Assembly: GCA_947034895.1 (NCBI GenBank)
Contig: OX344764.1
Span: 55,223,348-55,287,347, forward strand
DNA: 64,000 bases
Source of the DNA: Rhytidiadelphus loreus
Taxonomy: Eukaryota; Streptophyta; Bryopsida; Hypnales; Hylocomiaceae
Direction: 5' to 3'
Part shown: positions 62,088 to 64,000 of the stretch, one piece after another
Layout of the letters: every line of letters starts with the position of its first letter
Position numbering within the stretch: the first letter of the stretch is position 1
Notes under the pieces: model-generated
Told to the model about the DNA's origin: nothing
Seen by the model: the letters and a program-made list of their open reading frames with translations, nothing else
Databases searched by the model: none
Translations under genes and position numbers: made by a program

Positions 62088-62528
62088 GACCGAAATTAGG
62101 GGGTCCGCCTAGAAGCTCAAAAACCTCAGTTGGACCCGACTTGGGTTTTCCAGCTACCTGGTGGTACCCCCGTTTTTGATCAAAAAAAAAAAATGAAAAA
62201 AAAAAAAAAAAAATAATTTTTTTTTTTGACCGAAAATAGGGGGTCTGTCCGGTAGCTCGAAAACCTCAGTCGGACCCGACTTGGGTTTTCGAGCTACTTG
62301 GTGGTACCCCCATTTTTGGTCAAAAAAGAAAATGAAAAAAAAAAAAAAAAAAATTTTTTTTTTTTTTTTTTTGACCGAAAATAGTGGGCTCGAAAACCTC
62401 AGTCGGACCCGACTTGGGTTTTCGAGCTACCTGGTGGTACCCCCGTTTTTGGTCAAAAAAATAAAATTGAATTTTTTTTTTTTTTTTTTTTTTTGACCGA
62501 AAATAGGGGGTCCGGCTGGTAGCTCGAA
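62088..62528. repeat. Tandem array of 95-bp fully palindromic units between T and A runs
   Basis: Units at 62088-62182, 62228-62321, 62373-62454 (internally deleted) and 62495-62528 (truncated). Each starts GACCGAAAATAGGGGGTCC and ends GGTACCCCCGTTTTTGGTC. Inside, GGTAGCTCGAAAACC pairs with GGTTTTCGAGCTACC, and the centre AGTCGGACCCGACT is itself almost a palindrome. A run of T precedes and a run of A follows each unit, so these pair as well. Each transcript would fold as one long hairpin. Confidence 0.92.
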
Positions 62529-62831
62529 CAGGGTTGCTAGCATGCGAGCTTGTGGGAACATGTATGAAGGACAAATCACCGTAGGAGTAGTTACTTTTTT
62601 TGAGTAGTGAAATATGAATACATTATTTGAAAATTAAAGTCACCTACAAATGTGTTTCAAGATTTGGAGGTTGTCACATGCAATTCAATGTGATGATGAT
62701 TGAGATTACTGAAAGCAAAACTATAAAGGAAAATATTATGCTCAAGTTGTAGCCATAAGACACACAAATCCACTCAAATTAAAAATCAACACCCAATACA
62801 ATAACCCACGAGATATATGTATCTCGTGAGT

Positions 62832-64000
62832 CTAAATCATAGTAGACTCAGTTGTGGAATCCTCGTCGGTAGATGACTCTGAAGTCTCACCACCCTCAGA
62901 TGCACTAACATCTACAAACTCTAAAACATTCAAAGCATAAGTCTCTTTCCTTTTTTTTCGCTTAGAGCAACCAAACTCTACAAATGCTGATGCCAACTGC
63001 TCCGCATAAACAGGTAGATCAAAAGACCTCTGTGGACTAAGATGAAGCCTTCGTTTCTGCACCGTTGAATCCGTTGACATCAACCCCTGACGGCTGAAAA
63101 ATAAAAAATAAAAAATGTCACAATCATAAAACAGTAAAACACATATAATTGTATGTTTATATTCAATTCAAATTTATGAAAACTTACTTACTAGGTTTAG
63201 TCTTCCGAGCAAATTTGTGAACCACAATGTTCATTGCATCCGGATCTTGAGACGGTGCAACCTCCACTAACTTCTCCGTTGACGCTATAGATGGATTGTT
63301 CCTCTGCATGGGAAACAAAATATCTTTGAAGATATCCTTATCTTCCTCCAAAGCTACAATGTGGCGTCCAGTTCCACGACAAGCCATAATCGATGCACCT
63401 GTTGTAAACCACACGCAATTTATTAATTGAAAGATTTGTAAATGAAGTAGGATTTTAATATAGAATCAATGAATAAAATACTTACCAGTAGCTGCAGTGC
63501 AGTCGAGAACCAAATCCCCTTCAACTGTTGTCCCTTCAATGAGGAACTGCAAAAACCTTGCATCCTTCTCACGAGGCCCACGCCATGGTACTTGGTCATT
63601 CATCAACATTGTGTCCTCCGTAATATAGTTGATCAATGTGTCGTCACGTTTGAGGTCCACTTTTGCCTTCTTCATGGATTCTGTTTGATGGAAAGTGAAC
63701 TTTGATTTCCCTCCCCGGTCAAGGTCTTTCACTAGAAGGGTGATTCCAAACTTCAGTGTCTACAAAAATTAAAAGAAAAAAAAATCAGAAATGAATAACA
63801 TACTACATTTTGCATGATGCTACTTAAATGAATAAGAAATTTTTGAAATATACCGTGTTTGAAGGGTCCATGCCTGAAGTCAAGTGCACACGATTAATGC
63901 CTAACCACTCTTTCTTCTTTACAATCGGATACACCTCACACAGTCCAGCAATGACGCCTTTTACGCTAGCACTCCATAAGTGAAATACCACATGAATTTC
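62832..64000 (-). CDS. Beta-class DNA methyltransferase-like protein, 3' part (4 exons, runs off the window)
   Basis: Exons in coding order: 64000-63854 (partial), 63759-63486, 63398-63188, 63093-62832. Introns are GT-AG and the frame is continuous to TAG at 62832, about 297 residues. Exons 2/3 join into GDLVLDCTAATGASIMACRG, followed by TGRHIVALEEDKDIF. That is the pattern of motif I (SAM binding) of beta-class N4-cytosine/N6-adenine DNA methyltransferases, with the downstream 'gRr-ivalE' strand. The first exon (HVVFHLWSASVKGVIAGLC) fits the helix region before it. In beta enzymes motif I comes late, so the catalytic S/DPPY motif should lie beyond 64000 and is not seen. The usual D-F-G-S-G is altered to D-C-T-A-A-T-G. 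The tail has a KRKKRK stretch, a possible nuclear signal, and an acidic Ser/Thr-rich end. Substrate unknown; catalytic competence unproven. Confidence 0.7.

Noticed and set aside
62281..62574. Lys/Phe-rich frames on both strands
   Set aside because: Produced by the A and T runs around the palindromic units.

Overview
The window looks like nuclear DNA of a land plant. Two tRNA genes are of eukaryotic nuclear type, and the genes have spliceosomal GT-AG introns. One gene is recognisable as the chloroplast protein PIFI, and the telomere-like array uses the plant motif TTTAGGG. The genome contrasts sharply: genes and tRNA loci sit in GC-richer islands, and tens of kilobases of very AT-rich DNA between them carry no long reading frames. 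A bacterial-type (beta-class) DNA methyltransferase-like gene and piggyBac-like terminal signatures would be odd in a flowering plant. I lean weakly to a seed-free lineage (moss, liverwort, lycophyte or fern), but the species cannot be fixed from the sequence.

Layout. 1-4 kb: a GC-richer island with a degenerate 110-bp tandem array, then an intronless armadillo-repeat protein gene (2168-3976, +). 5.0-5.2 kb: a 28-bp minisatellite rich in TTTAGGG. 6-11.8 kb: AT-rich DNA with dispersed repeats and small inverted-repeat elements. 12.3-17.3 kb: PIFI (+), reconstructed as eight exons in one open frame of 337 codons. Its first intron holds a three-copy tandem repeat and its seventh a long hairpin. 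17.3-26.4 kb: AT-rich DNA with an (AAT)n microsatellite and inverted-repeat elements, then a GC-richer patch with a recurring 'GGATC..GACAAG' motif. 26.4-27.5 kb: tRNA-Ser(GCU) (-) and tRNA-Glu(CUC) (+). 27.5-61 kb: a gene-poor stretch of mostly decayed mobile-element material: a 1-kb palindrome, a small CACTA-like element, TTAA-flanked elements, foldbacks, inverted repeat pairs and a tandem array of hairpins. 61-64 kb: a truncated copy, an array of self-complementary 95-bp units, and the 3' part of a beta-class methyltransferase-like gene (-) that leaves the window at 64000.

The genes do not form a pathway. The ARM protein is probably a regulatory scaffold. PIFI acts in chloroplast NDH-dependent chlororespiration. 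The methyltransferase-like gene lies among repeats and has a second, truncated copy nearby, which suggests a mobile or amplified family. The most noteworthy material is that gene and a set of elements whose ends read TTAA-C..CTAAAGG.CC / GG.CCTTTAG..G-TTAA, a piggyBac-like terminal signature.
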